Of a stretch of DNA of 28,226 nucleotides, positions 1-7,263 are shown one piece after another (positions within the stretch are counted from its first letter, which is position 1; each line of letters begins with the position of its first letter). Both the position numbers and the translations under genes were made by a program. Below the pieces are notes generated by a model that did no database searches, had not been told where the DNA came from, and saw only the letters and a list, made by a program, of their open reading frames with translations. The DNA comes from JANOGU01 sp964602115. GTDB lineage: Bacteria > Pseudomonadota > Alphaproteobacteria > Rhodobacterales > Rhodobacteraceae. The stretch covers positions 1 through 28,226 of the forward strand of contig CAZRQN010000026.1 of the NCBI GenBank assembly GCA_964602115.1. Reading direction: 5' to 3'.

Positions 1-13
1 AAATACCCCGGGG

Positions 14-47
14 CCCGGGGCAGCGCCCCGGGTCTCTCCACGAGACC
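14..47. repeat. Tandem GC-rich palindromes
   Basis: Two adjacent inverted repeats are visible. CCCGGGGC at 14-21 pairs with GCCCCGGG at 25-32 across an AGC loop. GGTCTC at 31-36 pairs with GAGACC at 42-47 across TCCAC. They lie in the non-coding stretch downstream of the minus-strand zapE gene. No T-tract follows on either strand, so a classical rho-independent terminator is not supported. They could be intergenic palindromic repeats or part of a 3' end belonging to a gene left of the window. Confidence 0.55.
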
Positions 48-140
48 GGACCTCAAAGACCGAAGCGCCACACGAGGCGCGCCCGCCAGGGCGCAAGACG
101 GCCGGAGGCGCTGTCCTCTCCGCAGGAGCGGTGCGGGGAT

Positions 141-198
141 GCAAAGGGGGGCCGGTGGCCCCCCTTTGCCTGGTCCCGCGCGGCGAAGCCGCGCGGGA
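141..198. repeat. Two perfect hairpins downstream of zapE
   Basis: A 13-bp perfect stem runs 141-153 / 157-169 (GCAAAGGGGGGCC, loop GGT). An 11-bp perfect stem runs 174-184 / 188-198 (TCCCGCGCGGC, loop GAA). The second begins about 19 bases past the zapE stop on that gene's transcript. Neither is followed by a U-run. Likely roles are mRNA 3'-end protection, factor-dependent termination, or membership of a dispersed palindromic repeat family. The rest of 1-216 holds no gene I can support. Confidence 0.6.
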
Positions 199-216
199 GG
201 GCGGTAGGGCGACGGG

Positions 217-1302
217 CTATTTTCCCCAGTCCGCGCCCTGCATCTCGCGCAGGCGGCTGGCGGTACGCTCGAATTCGAAGGAGCCGGTGCCCTCGATATA
301 GAGCCGTTCCGGCACATCGGCCGCCGAGGCGATCAGGCGGACGCGTGCCTCGTAGAGCGCGTCGATCAGGGTGACGAAGCGCTTGGCCTCGTTGTAGTTC
401 TGGCTCGACAGCTGCGGGATGTCCTCGAGGATCAGCACCCGCACCGCCGACGCAACGGCGAGATAGTCCGCCGGGCCCAGGGCCCTGGCGCAGAGCTCCC
501 AGAAGGTCGCCCGCCCGACCCCGTTGGCAAAGCGCGGCAATTCCACCTTGCGGCCGTTCACCGTCAGTTCCAGCACCCGCTCCGGCCCGCCGCCGGTGAG
601 GTCGGTCCAGATGGCGGCGATCTCGCCGCGCGAGCTGCCGGCGGGGTGGAAATAGACCTGGGCCCCGGCCAGCCGGTGCTGGCGCCAGTCGGTGGGGCTT
701 TCGATCTCCACCACCTCCATCTTCCGGCGCAGGAAGTCGATGAACGGCAGGAAGAGCTGGCGGTTGAGCCCGTCCTTGTAGAGATCCTCCGGCGGGCGGT
801 TGGAGGTGGAGACGATCAGCACGCCGCCGGCGATCAGCCGCTCGAACAGACGCCCGACGATCATCGCATCGGCGATGTCGGTGATCTGCACCTCGTCGAA
901 GCAGAGGAGCCGCAGTTCCGCCACCAGCGCATCGGCAACCGGGGCGAGCGCGTCCTCCACCCCCTTCTTGCGCGCCGCATGCAGGCCCGCCTGCACCTCC
1001 TGCATGAAGGCGTGGAAATGGACGCGGCGCTTGGCCGGCGTGTCGGTGGCGGCATGGAAGAGGTCCATGACCATCGACTTGCCGCGCCCCACCCCGCCCC
1101 AGAGATAAAGACCCTTGGGCACTTCGGCCTCGCGGGCAAAACGGGAGAAGAAGCCCCGCTTGCGCTCGCCCGCCGCTTCGGCCCAGTCGCGGCGGGACTG
1201 GAGGAGCGGCAGGAGCGCCCGTTGCGCGGGATCGGGGCGCAGCGTGCCCGCCGCCACCCGCGCGTCGTAAATCTCGGTCAGATCCTGTGCCATCCCGGGC
1301 AT
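217..1302 (-). CDS. zapE: Cell division protein ZapE (AFG1-like ATPase)
   Basis: This 361-residue P-loop ATPase belongs to the AFG1/ZapE family. In E. coli the homologue associates with the FtsZ ring, and the mitochondrial homologue handles damaged inner-membrane proteins. Walker A GGVGRGKS is at about residues 69-76, followed by the family's HFHAFM stretch near 95-100. Walker B LLCFDEV is at about 132-138 (D136, E137), followed by the sensor-like STSNRPPEDLY segment. Length matches the family (about 350-380). Two in-frame ATGs lie nine bases apart (1302 and 1293) and neither has a strong Shine-Dalgarno, so the start is uncertain by three residues. No partner gene lies in the same direction close by; the MFS gene upstream ends 42 bases before. 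Confidence 0.92.
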   Translation of the reverse strand: MPGMAQDLTEIYDARVAAGTLRPDPAQRALLPLLQSRRDWAEAAGERKRGFFSRFAREAEVPKGLYLWGGVGRGKSMVMDLFHAATDTPAKRRVHFHAFMQEVQAGLHAARKKGVEDALAPVADALVAELRLLCFDEVQITDIADAMIVGRLFERLIAGGVLIVSTSNRPPEDLYKDGLNRQLFLPFIDFLRRKMEVVEIESPTDWRQHRLAGAQVYFHPAGSSRGEIAAIWTDLTGGGPERVLELTVNGRKVELPRFANGVGRATFWELCARALGPADYLAVASAVRVLILEDIPQLSSQNYNEAKRFVTLIDALYEARVRLIASAADVPERLYIEGTGSFEFERTASRLREMQGADWGK

Positions 1303-1344
1303 CTAACAGGGCCGCGCGCGAAAGCGGAAGCGGTTGCGGAAAGG

Positions 1345-2457
1345 TCAGGCGCGGGCGGCGGCCTCGCGGTTGACCCCGCGCCGCATGGTCAGGGCGGCGG
1401 CGGCAACGCCGAGGCCGACAGCCGCCAGAACCGCGAAGAGGACGGCGTCGCCCCGGGCCTGCATCACGCGCGACAGGAGGACCGGCGCGGAAATGCCGCC
1501 CGCCAGTCCGGCCGCGATCAGGGTCGGACCGACACGGCGGTCGTTGCCCATCAGCGCCGCACCGGCGACGTAGAAGCCGGGAAAGAACAGACCGGCAAAG
1601 GCGCCCATCGGCACGAAGAGCCAGGTCCAGCCGGTCAGCACCATCGCAAGGGCGAGCGATCCCGCGCCGCCGACCGCGAAAGCGTAAAGCGTGAACGGCG
1701 CCACCAGATGTGCTGCCCCCACCAGGACGGAACGGGAGAGGAGAAAGGCAAGGAAGAACAGCGACAGAAGCTTGGCCGCGCCCGCCTCGCCGGCGCCGAG
1801 CGCGATCAGCGCCAGCGGGCCGAGGCCGATCAGGCAGGCCTCCATCCCGATGCCGATGGCACCGAAAGCCAGGATCGGAAGATGCAGGCGATAGCCCGTC
1901 CCCTGCGGGGCCGCCGCGATCCGCCCCTCTCCGCCGGCGAAGGGAAAGGCTGCGCAGGCCAGCGCCATGATCACCGCATAGGCAAGCTGGGTGCTGCTGC
2001 CCACGGCGAGGAAGGCCAGCGGCGCCACGATGGCGCCTGCGGCGAAGATCGCGTTGAGGAAGGCGAGCATCGCCGGCCCGCGCGGGCCGAAGATCGCCAG
2101 CATCCGCCGGTTGTAGATCACGGTCGAGATGCCGTAGCCGGTGCCGAAGACCACCGTGGCGCCCAGCGTCGCCCACCAGCCGATCCCGATCGCGATCCCC
2201 GCCGCGCCCAGCGCCAGCGCGGCAAGCGCGTGGCGCGGCACGATGTCGTCGCCCCGCGCATACATCGCCGCCACGCCCAGCGCGCTGCCGACCCAGAGCG
2301 CGGAGACCAGATAACCGGCCTCGCCGGTTCCGATGGCGAACTGCCGGGCAAAGGCGGGCAGGGCCGGGCCGAAGATCGACTGCCCGGCGCCCATCAGCAC
2401 GAAGCTGACCATGCCGGCGATCACGAGGCCGAGGTGGGCGGAGATCAGCGCGCGCAT
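1345..2457 (-). CDS. MFS family transporter
   Basis: This 370-residue, highly hydrophobic protein has a run of transmembrane helices from near the N-terminus, consistent with the 12-helix major facilitator fold, though it is somewhat shorter than the usual 390-420. The cytoplasmic loop after helix 2 is atypical (MYARGDD), and a second loop with NRRM follows helix 4. The substrate cannot be told from sequence. The ATG at 2457 is preceded on the minus strand by AAAGGA at good spacing, which supports this start. It is divergent from the thiolase and lies 42 bases before zapE on the same strand, so the two may be co-transcribed. Confidence 0.8.
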   Translation of the reverse strand: MRALISAHLGLVIAGMVSFVLMGAGQSIFGPALPAFARQFAIGTGEAGYLVSALWVGSALGVAAMYARGDDIVPRHALAALALGAAGIAIGIGWWATLGATVVFGTGYGISTVIYNRRMLAIFGPRGPAMLAFLNAIFAAGAIVAPLAFLAVGSSTQLAYAVIMALACAAFPFAGGEGRIAAAPQGTGYRLHLPILAFGAIGIGMEACLIGLGPLALIALGAGEAGAAKLLSLFFLAFLLSRSVLVGAAHLVAPFTLYAFAVGGAGSLALAMVLTGWTWLFVPMGAFAGLFFPGFYVAGAALMGNDRRVGPTLIAAGLAGGISAPVLLSRVMQARGDAVLFAVLAAVGLGVAAAALTMRRGVNREAAARA

Positions 2458-2580
2458 GGGGATCCTTTCGCCGCGCCTGACTGGGCCCTGCGCCGGGCGC
2501 TGTCAACGTCCGCGCATCGCACTTGTGCAGCGGCGCGGTCTGCGCCAGCTTCGGGCGGCCCCCGAAACCAAGAGGTTCCC

Positions 2581-3750
2581 ATGACCGAGGTCTTCATCCT
2601 TTCCGGCGCCCGTACCGCCATCGGCACTTTCGGCGGCGCGCTTGCCTCGGTGCCGCCCATCGACCTCGGCACCGCCGCGATGCGCGCGGCGATGGCGCGC
2701 GGCGGCGTCGATCCGGCGGAGATCGGCACCGTGGTCATGGGCCATGTGATCAACACCGAGCCGCGCGACATGTACCTTTCCCGCGTGGCGGCGATGCAGG
2801 CCGGCGTGCCGGCCTCGGTTCCGGCGATGAACGTCAACCGTCTCTGCGGTTCGGGAGCACAGGCGATCGTCTCGGCGGCGCAGGCACTGGCGCTCGGCGA
2901 TGCCAGGCTGGCGCTGGCCGGCGGGGCGGAAAGCATGAGCCGCGCGCCGCTGTCGCTCCAGTCGGCCCGCTTCGGCCAGAAGATGGGCGACACGAAAGCG
3001 GTGGACATGATGACCGGGGCACTGACCTGCCCCTTCGGCACCGGCCATATGGGAGTGACGGCAGAGAATGTGGCGCGCGACCACGACATCTCGCGCGAGG
3101 ATCAGGATGCCTTCGCGCTGGAAAGCCAGCGCCGCGCCGCCGCCGCCATCGCCGAGGGGCGGCTGGCGGGCGAGATCGTCGCCTTCGAGGTTGCGGGCCG
3201 CAAGGGTCCGGTCAGCTTCGACCGCGACGAGCACCCCAAGGCCACCAGCCTCGACGTGCTGGCAAGCCTGAAGCCGGTGTTCAAGAAGGACGGCTCGGTG
3301 ACGGCCGGCAACGCCAGCGGCATCAATGACGGCGCCGCTGCGCTGGTCCTGGCCCGCGAGGATGCGCTGGGCGGGCGGACCCCCCGGGCGCGGATCCTCG
3401 GCTATGCCCATGCCGGCGTGGCGCCGGATGTGATGGGGATCGGCCCGGTCCCGGCGGTGCGGGCGCTTCTGGAGCGCACCGGGCTGAAGGCGGAGGATTT
3501 CGACGTCATCGAATCGAACGAGGCCTTTGCCGCCCAGGCGCTGGCCGTGACCCGGGCGCTGGGCCTCGATCCTGCCAAGGTGAACCCCAACGGCGGCGCC
3601 ATCGCGCTCGGCCACCCGGTCGGCGCCACCGGCGCGATCATCACGCTCAAGGCGCTGGCCGAACTGGAACGCAGCGGCGGCCGCCGGGCGCTGGTCACGA
3701 TGTGCATCGGCGGCGGCCAGGGCATCGCCCTGGCGCTGGAGCGGGTCTGA
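2581..3750 (+). CDS. Acetyl-CoA acetyltransferase (thiolase)
   Basis: The 389-residue thiolase has the complete catalytic set. The nucleophile is Cys89 in NRLCGSGAQAI, His345 sits in ALGHPVGATGA, and the acid/base Cys375 sits in MCIGGGQG. These positions nearly coincide with the Zoogloea biosynthetic thiolase. It condenses or cleaves acyl-CoA and acetyl-CoA (acetoacetyl-CoA formation, beta-oxidation or polyhydroxybutyrate entry). Which chain lengths it prefers cannot be read from sequence. The ATG is preceded by AGAGG at good spacing. The reading frame stays open upstream to about 646, but that part runs antisense through the MFS and zapE genes and is not coding. No phaB or hydroxyacyl-CoA dehydrogenase neighbour is present, so it appears to be a single-gene unit. 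Confidence 0.93.
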   Translation: MTEVFILSGARTAIGTFGGALASVPPIDLGTAAMRAAMARGGVDPAEIGTVVMGHVINTEPRDMYLSRVAAMQAGVPASVPAMNVNRLCGSGAQAIVSAAQALALGDARLALAGGAESMSRAPLSLQSARFGQKMGDTKAVDMMTGALTCPFGTGHMGVTAENVARDHDISREDQDAFALESQRRAAAAIAEGRLAGEIVAFEVAGRKGPVSFDRDEHPKATSLDVLASLKPVFKKDGSVTAGNASGINDGAAALVLAREDALGGRTPRARILGYAHAGVAPDVMGIGPVPAVRALLERTGLKAEDFDVIESNEAFAAQALAVTRALGLDPAKVNPNGGAIALGHPVGATGAIITLKALAELERSGGRRALVTMCIGGGQGIALALERV

Positions 3751-3771
3751 GGCCGCGTCCGAAGCTGCGGC

Positions 3772-5400
3772 TCAGGCGCGGGCGAAGCTTCTGGCCTGCG
3801 CCTGCTTCCATGCCAGGCCGAAGCCGCCGGCGCTGGCCGGGTCCTCCAGCAGCTGCCCGGTGCGCAGCTGGCGGTAGTGCTCGGCATAGCTCTGCACCGT
3901 GTCGGCGTTCACCCGTCGCAGGAAGTGCCAGGGCCGCAGCTCCTGCGGATGCGAAAGGCCCGCCGCCGCCACCAGTTCGGCCAGCGCATGGATGGTGTTG
4001 CGGTGGAAGTTCTTCACCCGCTCCGCCTTGTCCGGCACCACGATCGCCCGGGCGCGCAGCGGATCCTGGCTCGTCACCCCGGTCGGGCAGTGGCCGGTGT
4101 GGCAGGCCTGGGCCTGGATGCAGCCGACCGCGAACATGAAGCCGCGCGCGGCGTTGCACCAGTCGGCCCCCAGCGCCATCACCCGGGCCATGTCGAAGCC
4201 GGTGACGACCTTGCCGGCGGCGCCCAGCCGGATGCGGTCGCGCAGCGCCACCCCGACAAGCGCGTTATGGGCAAAGCTCAGCCCGTCGCGCAGCGGCATG
4301 CCGATATGGTCCATGAATTCCGATGGCGCGGCGCCGGTGCCACCCTCCTTGCCGTCCAGGACGATGAAGTCCGGGGTGATCCCGGTCTCCACCATGGCCT
4401 TGCAGATCGCCATGAATTCCCAGGGGTGTCCGATGCAGAGCTTGAACCCCGCAGGCTTTCCCCCCGAGCGCTCGCGCATCAGCGCGATCAGGTTCAGCAG
4501 CTCGATCGGGGTGGAAAAGGCGGAGTGGCGGGCGGGCGAGATGCAGTCCTGCCCCTGCGGCACCCCGCGGATGGCGGCGATCTCGGCCGTGACCTTGGCC
4601 GCCGGCAGTACCCCGCCATGCCCGGGCTTGGCGCCCTGGCTGAGCTTCAGTTCCACCATCTTCACCTGCGGATCGGCCGCCGTATCGGCAAAGCGTTCCG
4701 GGTCGAAGCCGCCATCCTTGGCCCTGGCGCCGAAATAGCCCGAGCCGATCTCCCAGATCAGATCCCCACCCGCTTCACGGTGATAGGGCGAGATGCCGCC
4801 CTCGCCGGTGTCATGGGCGAAATCCCCGAGCTTTGCGCCCCGGTTCAGTGCCCGGACGGCATTGTTGGACAGGGCGCCATAGCTCATCGCCGAAATGTTC
4901 AGGAGCGAGGCCGAATAGGGCGCGCGGCAGTCCGGCCCGCCGACGGTGACGCGCATCACCTCGTTCGGCGGCGCCTCGGCCGGCGCCATGGAATGGTGCA
5001 GCCATTCATAGCTGTCGGCATAGACGTCGTTCATCGTGCCGAAGGGCCGCTTGTCGAGGTCGCGCTTGGCGCGCTGATAGACGATGGCGCGCTTGTCGCG
5101 CGGGAAGGGCATGCCGTCCTGATCGGATTCGAGGAAGTACTGGCGGATCTCCGGCCGGATGCGCTCCAGCAGGAAGCGCAGGTGCGCGGCCAGCGGATAG
5201 TTGCGAAGGATCGCATGACGCGGCTGCGTCAGATCCTTCAGCCCGCGCGCGGCCAGCATGGCGCAGAGGACCATCAGCACCAGCCAGAGGCCGCGAGCCC
5301 CGGGCGAGGCCGCTGCCATGACGGCGAAGGTCGCCGTCAGCACGAAGGACAATGTCAGCGGAAGGAAACGGAGTTCGAGAGCATGGCGCAGGACTGTCAT
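3772..5400 (-). CDS. FMN-binding glutamate synthase family protein
   Basis: This 542-residue protein resembles the central FMN/[3Fe-4S] domain of GltB but lacks the glutaminase domain. Residues about 12-50 form two hydrophobic segments that should anchor it in the membrane. The core carries the family signature LDGKEGGTGAAP at about 348-359 and the cluster ligands Cys427, Cys433 and Cys438, spaced CX5CX4C. Stand-alone members have no settled reaction; they may be membrane-linked amidotransferase-like or oxidoreductase enzymes. I chose ATG 5400. A GTG at 5430 in the same frame would add ten non-hydrophobic residues and has no better ribosome site. Its 3' end converges on the thiolase with a 21-base gap. 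Confidence 0.85.
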   Translation of the reverse strand: MTVLRHALELRFLPLTLSFVLTATFAVMAAASPGARGLWLVLMVLCAMLAARGLKDLTQPRHAILRNYPLAAHLRFLLERIRPEIRQYFLESDQDGMPFPRDKRAIVYQRAKRDLDKRPFGTMNDVYADSYEWLHHSMAPAEAPPNEVMRVTVGGPDCRAPYSASLLNISAMSYGALSNNAVRALNRGAKLGDFAHDTGEGGISPYHREAGGDLIWEIGSGYFGARAKDGGFDPERFADTAADPQVKMVELKLSQGAKPGHGGVLPAAKVTAEIAAIRGVPQGQDCISPARHSAFSTPIELLNLIALMRERSGGKPAGFKLCIGHPWEFMAICKAMVETGITPDFIVLDGKEGGTGAAPSEFMDHIGMPLRDGLSFAHNALVGVALRDRIRLGAAGKVVTGFDMARVMALGADWCNAARGFMFAVGCIQAQACHTGHCPTGVTSQDPLRARAIVVPDKAERVKNFHRNTIHALAELVAAAGLSHPQELRPWHFLRRVNADTVQSYAEHYRQLRTGQLLEDPASAGGFGLAWKQAQARSFARA

Positions 5401-5484
5401 TCTGGAACCGGCGGTTGAGGGCCTGCACACTCTGCCATGCCGTTAGGCACGATCCAGAGAAATATGCGACACTTCCGGGCAGGT

Positions 5485-6132
5485 TCAGAACGGCGCCGGC
5501 GAGAAATAGGCCGCCGGCTGCCCCGTCGCCGGATGTCGGAACCCCAGCCTCTCGGCATGGAGCATCAGCCGGGGATGCTCGCGGTCGGGCCCGTCGGCAT
5601 AAAGCGGGTCGCCGAGGATCGGGTGGCCCAGCGCGGCCATGTGCACGCGCAGCTGGTGGGTGCGGCCGGTGCGGGGCATCAGCCGCATCCGTGTCTCGCC
5701 GGGGTGACGTTCAGCCACCTCCCAGTCGGTGACGGCCGGGCGGCCGGTTTCGTGGTTCACATGCTGGCGCGGGCGGTTCGGCCAATCGACGGTCAGCGGC
5801 AGATCCACGGTTCCGCTCTCGCCCTGAACCTGGCCGGCCACCCGGGCGATATAGGTCTTCTCCGTCTCCCGCCGCTCGAACTGTCCGGCGAGCGCCACCT
5901 GCGCCGCCGAGGTGCGGGCAAAGACGATGAGACCGGATGTGTCGGTGTCCAGCCGGTGGACCAGCAGGACGCGCGGGTAAAGGCGCTGGAGGCGGGCGAT
6001 CAGGCAGTCGGCCTTTTCCGCCCCCTTGCCGGGCACCGAAAGGAGGCCGGCTGGCTTGTCGGCGACGAGCAGCACCTCGTCCGCATGCAGGATCACCGGC
6101 GGGTCCTGCGGCGGGGCATAGACATAGGACAT
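5485..6132 (-). CDS. rluA: RluA family pseudouridine synthase
   Basis: Pseudouridine synthase of about 215 residues, close in size and motif order to E. coli RluA (219), which modifies 23S rRNA U746 and tRNA U32. The catalytic Asp lies in HRLDTDTSG (residue 62 from this start, 64 from the upstream ATG). Other landmarks are KPAGLLSVPGKG, the DWPNRP segment, RTGRTHQLRVHM and GHPILGDPLYA. There is no N-terminal S4 domain, which separates it from RluC/RluD. Two in-frame ATGs exist, at 6138 and 6132. A GGAG directly abuts the first and lies six bases before the second, so 6132 is preferred. It is divergent from the STAS gene across about 107 bases. Confidence 0.92.
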   Translation of the reverse strand: MSYVYAPPQDPPVILHADEVLLVADKPAGLLSVPGKGAEKADCLIARLQRLYPRVLLVHRLDTDTSGLIVFARTSAAQVALAGQFERRETEKTYIARVAGQVQGESGTVDLPLTVDWPNRPRQHVNHETGRPAVTDWEVAERHPGETRMRLMPRTGRTHQLRVHMAALGHPILGDPLYADGPDREHPRLMLHAERLGFRHPATGQPAAYFSPAPF

Positions 6133-6239
6133 GCGCATCTCCGCTGCGGCGCCGCCTCCGGGCGCAGGCCCGGACCTGTTTACCGATTGCCAAGGCTTGG
6201 GCCCTAGCTTTCCGATCCAGTCAACCGCACGAGGGCAGA

Positions 6240-6575
6240 ATGGAACTGAAATCCTCCCGGGTCGGCGATGTGCTCGTCGTTTCGGTGCTGGCCGACCGGA
6301 TCGACGCCGCCCAGGCCATCGCCTTCAAGGAAGACATGCGTGACCGGGTGGAAGGCGGGCCGTCGCGGGTGATCCTCGACCTGTCCCGCGTCGCCTTCCT
6401 CGACAGTTCGGGCCTTGGCGCGGTGGTGGCGGTGCGCAAGCTGCTCGGCGCCGGCCGGGTGCTGGAACTGTCCGGCCTGACCGGCCCGGTCGAGAAGGTG
6501 TTCCGGCTCACCCGGATGGACAGCATCTTCACCATCCATCCGGCGGTGCCGGACAGCCTGCGCCATGCCGTCTGA
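6240..6575 (+). CDS. STAS-domain anti-sigma factor antagonist
   Basis: This is a 111-residue single STAS domain of the SpoIIAA/RsbV type. The phospho-acceptor site is seen in FLDSSGLGAVVAVRK (Ser56/Ser57, with D55 before it), and the C-terminal helix region FRLTRMDSIF is also typical. Such proteins switch partner by phosphorylation and bind a HATPase anti-sigma kinase. The ATG is preceded by GAGG. The stop overlaps the start of the next gene by 11 bases, so the two are translationally coupled and almost certainly form a switch pair. No sigma factor or PP2C phosphatase lies nearby. Confidence 0.9.
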   Translation: MELKSSRVGDVLVVSVLADRIDAAQAIAFKEDMRDRVEGGPSRVILDLSRVAFLDSSGLGAVVAVRKLLGAGRVLELSGLTGPVEKVFRLTRMDSIFTIHPAVPDSLRHAV

Positions 6576-7020
6576 ACCCTGCAAGGCGGTGCCGGCCTCC
6601 GGTCTCCTGCACCTGACGCTGCCCGGCGACATAGGCGCGGTCAGCGCCGGGGTACGGCGGATCATGGCGGCGCCCTTCTGGCGCCCGCTGGATCCCGATT
6701 TCGCGGCGGCGGCGGAGCTTGTTCTGGCGGAAGTGCTCAACAACGTCGTTGAACATGCCTATCGCGACCATGCCGGAGAGATCGAGGTTTCGCTGGAACG
6801 CGAAGGCGGCGCGGTCAGCGTCCGCGTCGCTGACCGGGGCCGCGCCATGCCCGAGGATCGCCTGCCGGCAGGCTGCCCGCCGGAACCCGCAAGCCTGCCC
6901 GAAGGCGGTTTCGGCTGGCACCTGATTCGGACCCTGACGCGCGACCTCAGCTATCGGCGGTTCGACGGCTGGAACATCTTCCACTTCCGGATGGATGAAT
7001 CGACGGCTGCGAAACAATAG
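6565..7020 (+). CDS. RsbW-like ATP-binding protein (HATPase)
   Basis: The 151-residue GHKL ATPase resembles anti-sigma factor kinases such as RsbW/SpoIIAB. The N-box is EVLNNVVEHAY (E56, N60), the G1 box is VADRG (about 88-92) and the G2 box is GGFGWHLIRTL (about 114-124). There is no dimerisation histidine or receiver domain, so it is not a sensor kinase. It should phosphorylate the STAS protein encoded just upstream, with which its gene overlaps. The true output (sigma factor, phosphatase or other) is not encoded in the window. Confidence 0.88.
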   Translation: MPSEPCKAVPASGLLHLTLPGDIGAVSAGVRRIMAAPFWRPLDPDFAAAAELVLAEVLNNVVEHAYRDHAGEIEVSLEREGGAVSVRVADRGRAMPEDRLPAGCPPEPASLPEGGFGWHLIRTLTRDLSYRRFDGWNIFHFRMDESTAAKQ

Positions 7021-7263
7021 GCGGGTCCGTCGCGGAATTGTCTCTTTTGGCGCGATGTTGCCGAAATCCTGCCGCTGTCGCCCCACGATCCCGCCCCACG
7101 GCACCGTCAGACAAGGACCTGTAGCTGCATTCGGCTTCCCCCGGCGCCGCGCTCTTATGCCCCCACCCAGTGCGCGACGCCGGGGACTTCCTCTTCGACC
7201 GCTGGAAATCCCCGCATTCCCGGATAGGCTGCCCCGGCAGCGGGCCGGACGGCGGAGTGGGGC

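Noticed and set aside
53..2506. Very long minus-strand open frame of 817 codons across zapE and the MFS gene
   Set aside because: Its translation is Arg/Gly/Ala-rich without any domain, and it lies out of frame with two well-supported genes. High GC keeps alternate frames free of stops.
646..2580. Upstream extension of the thiolase frame
   Set aside because: The added 645 residues are low-complexity and antisense to zapE and the MFS gene. The thiolase proper begins at ATG 2581 with a ribosome site.
3877..5418. Long plus-strand frame opposite the glutamate-synthase-like gene
   Set aside because: It is the antisense shadow of a gene with clear FMN and cluster motifs; the His/Arg-rich translation has no known fold.
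6190..6200. Short inverted repeat CCAAG-G-CTTGG before the STAS gene
   Set aside because: Five-base arms around one central base are expected by chance at this GC content, and nothing links it to a regulator.
7021..7263. Possible promoter or small RNA in the gap before the GGT-family gene
   Set aside because: I found no convincing paired -35/-10 boxes, strong hairpin or T-run in it.
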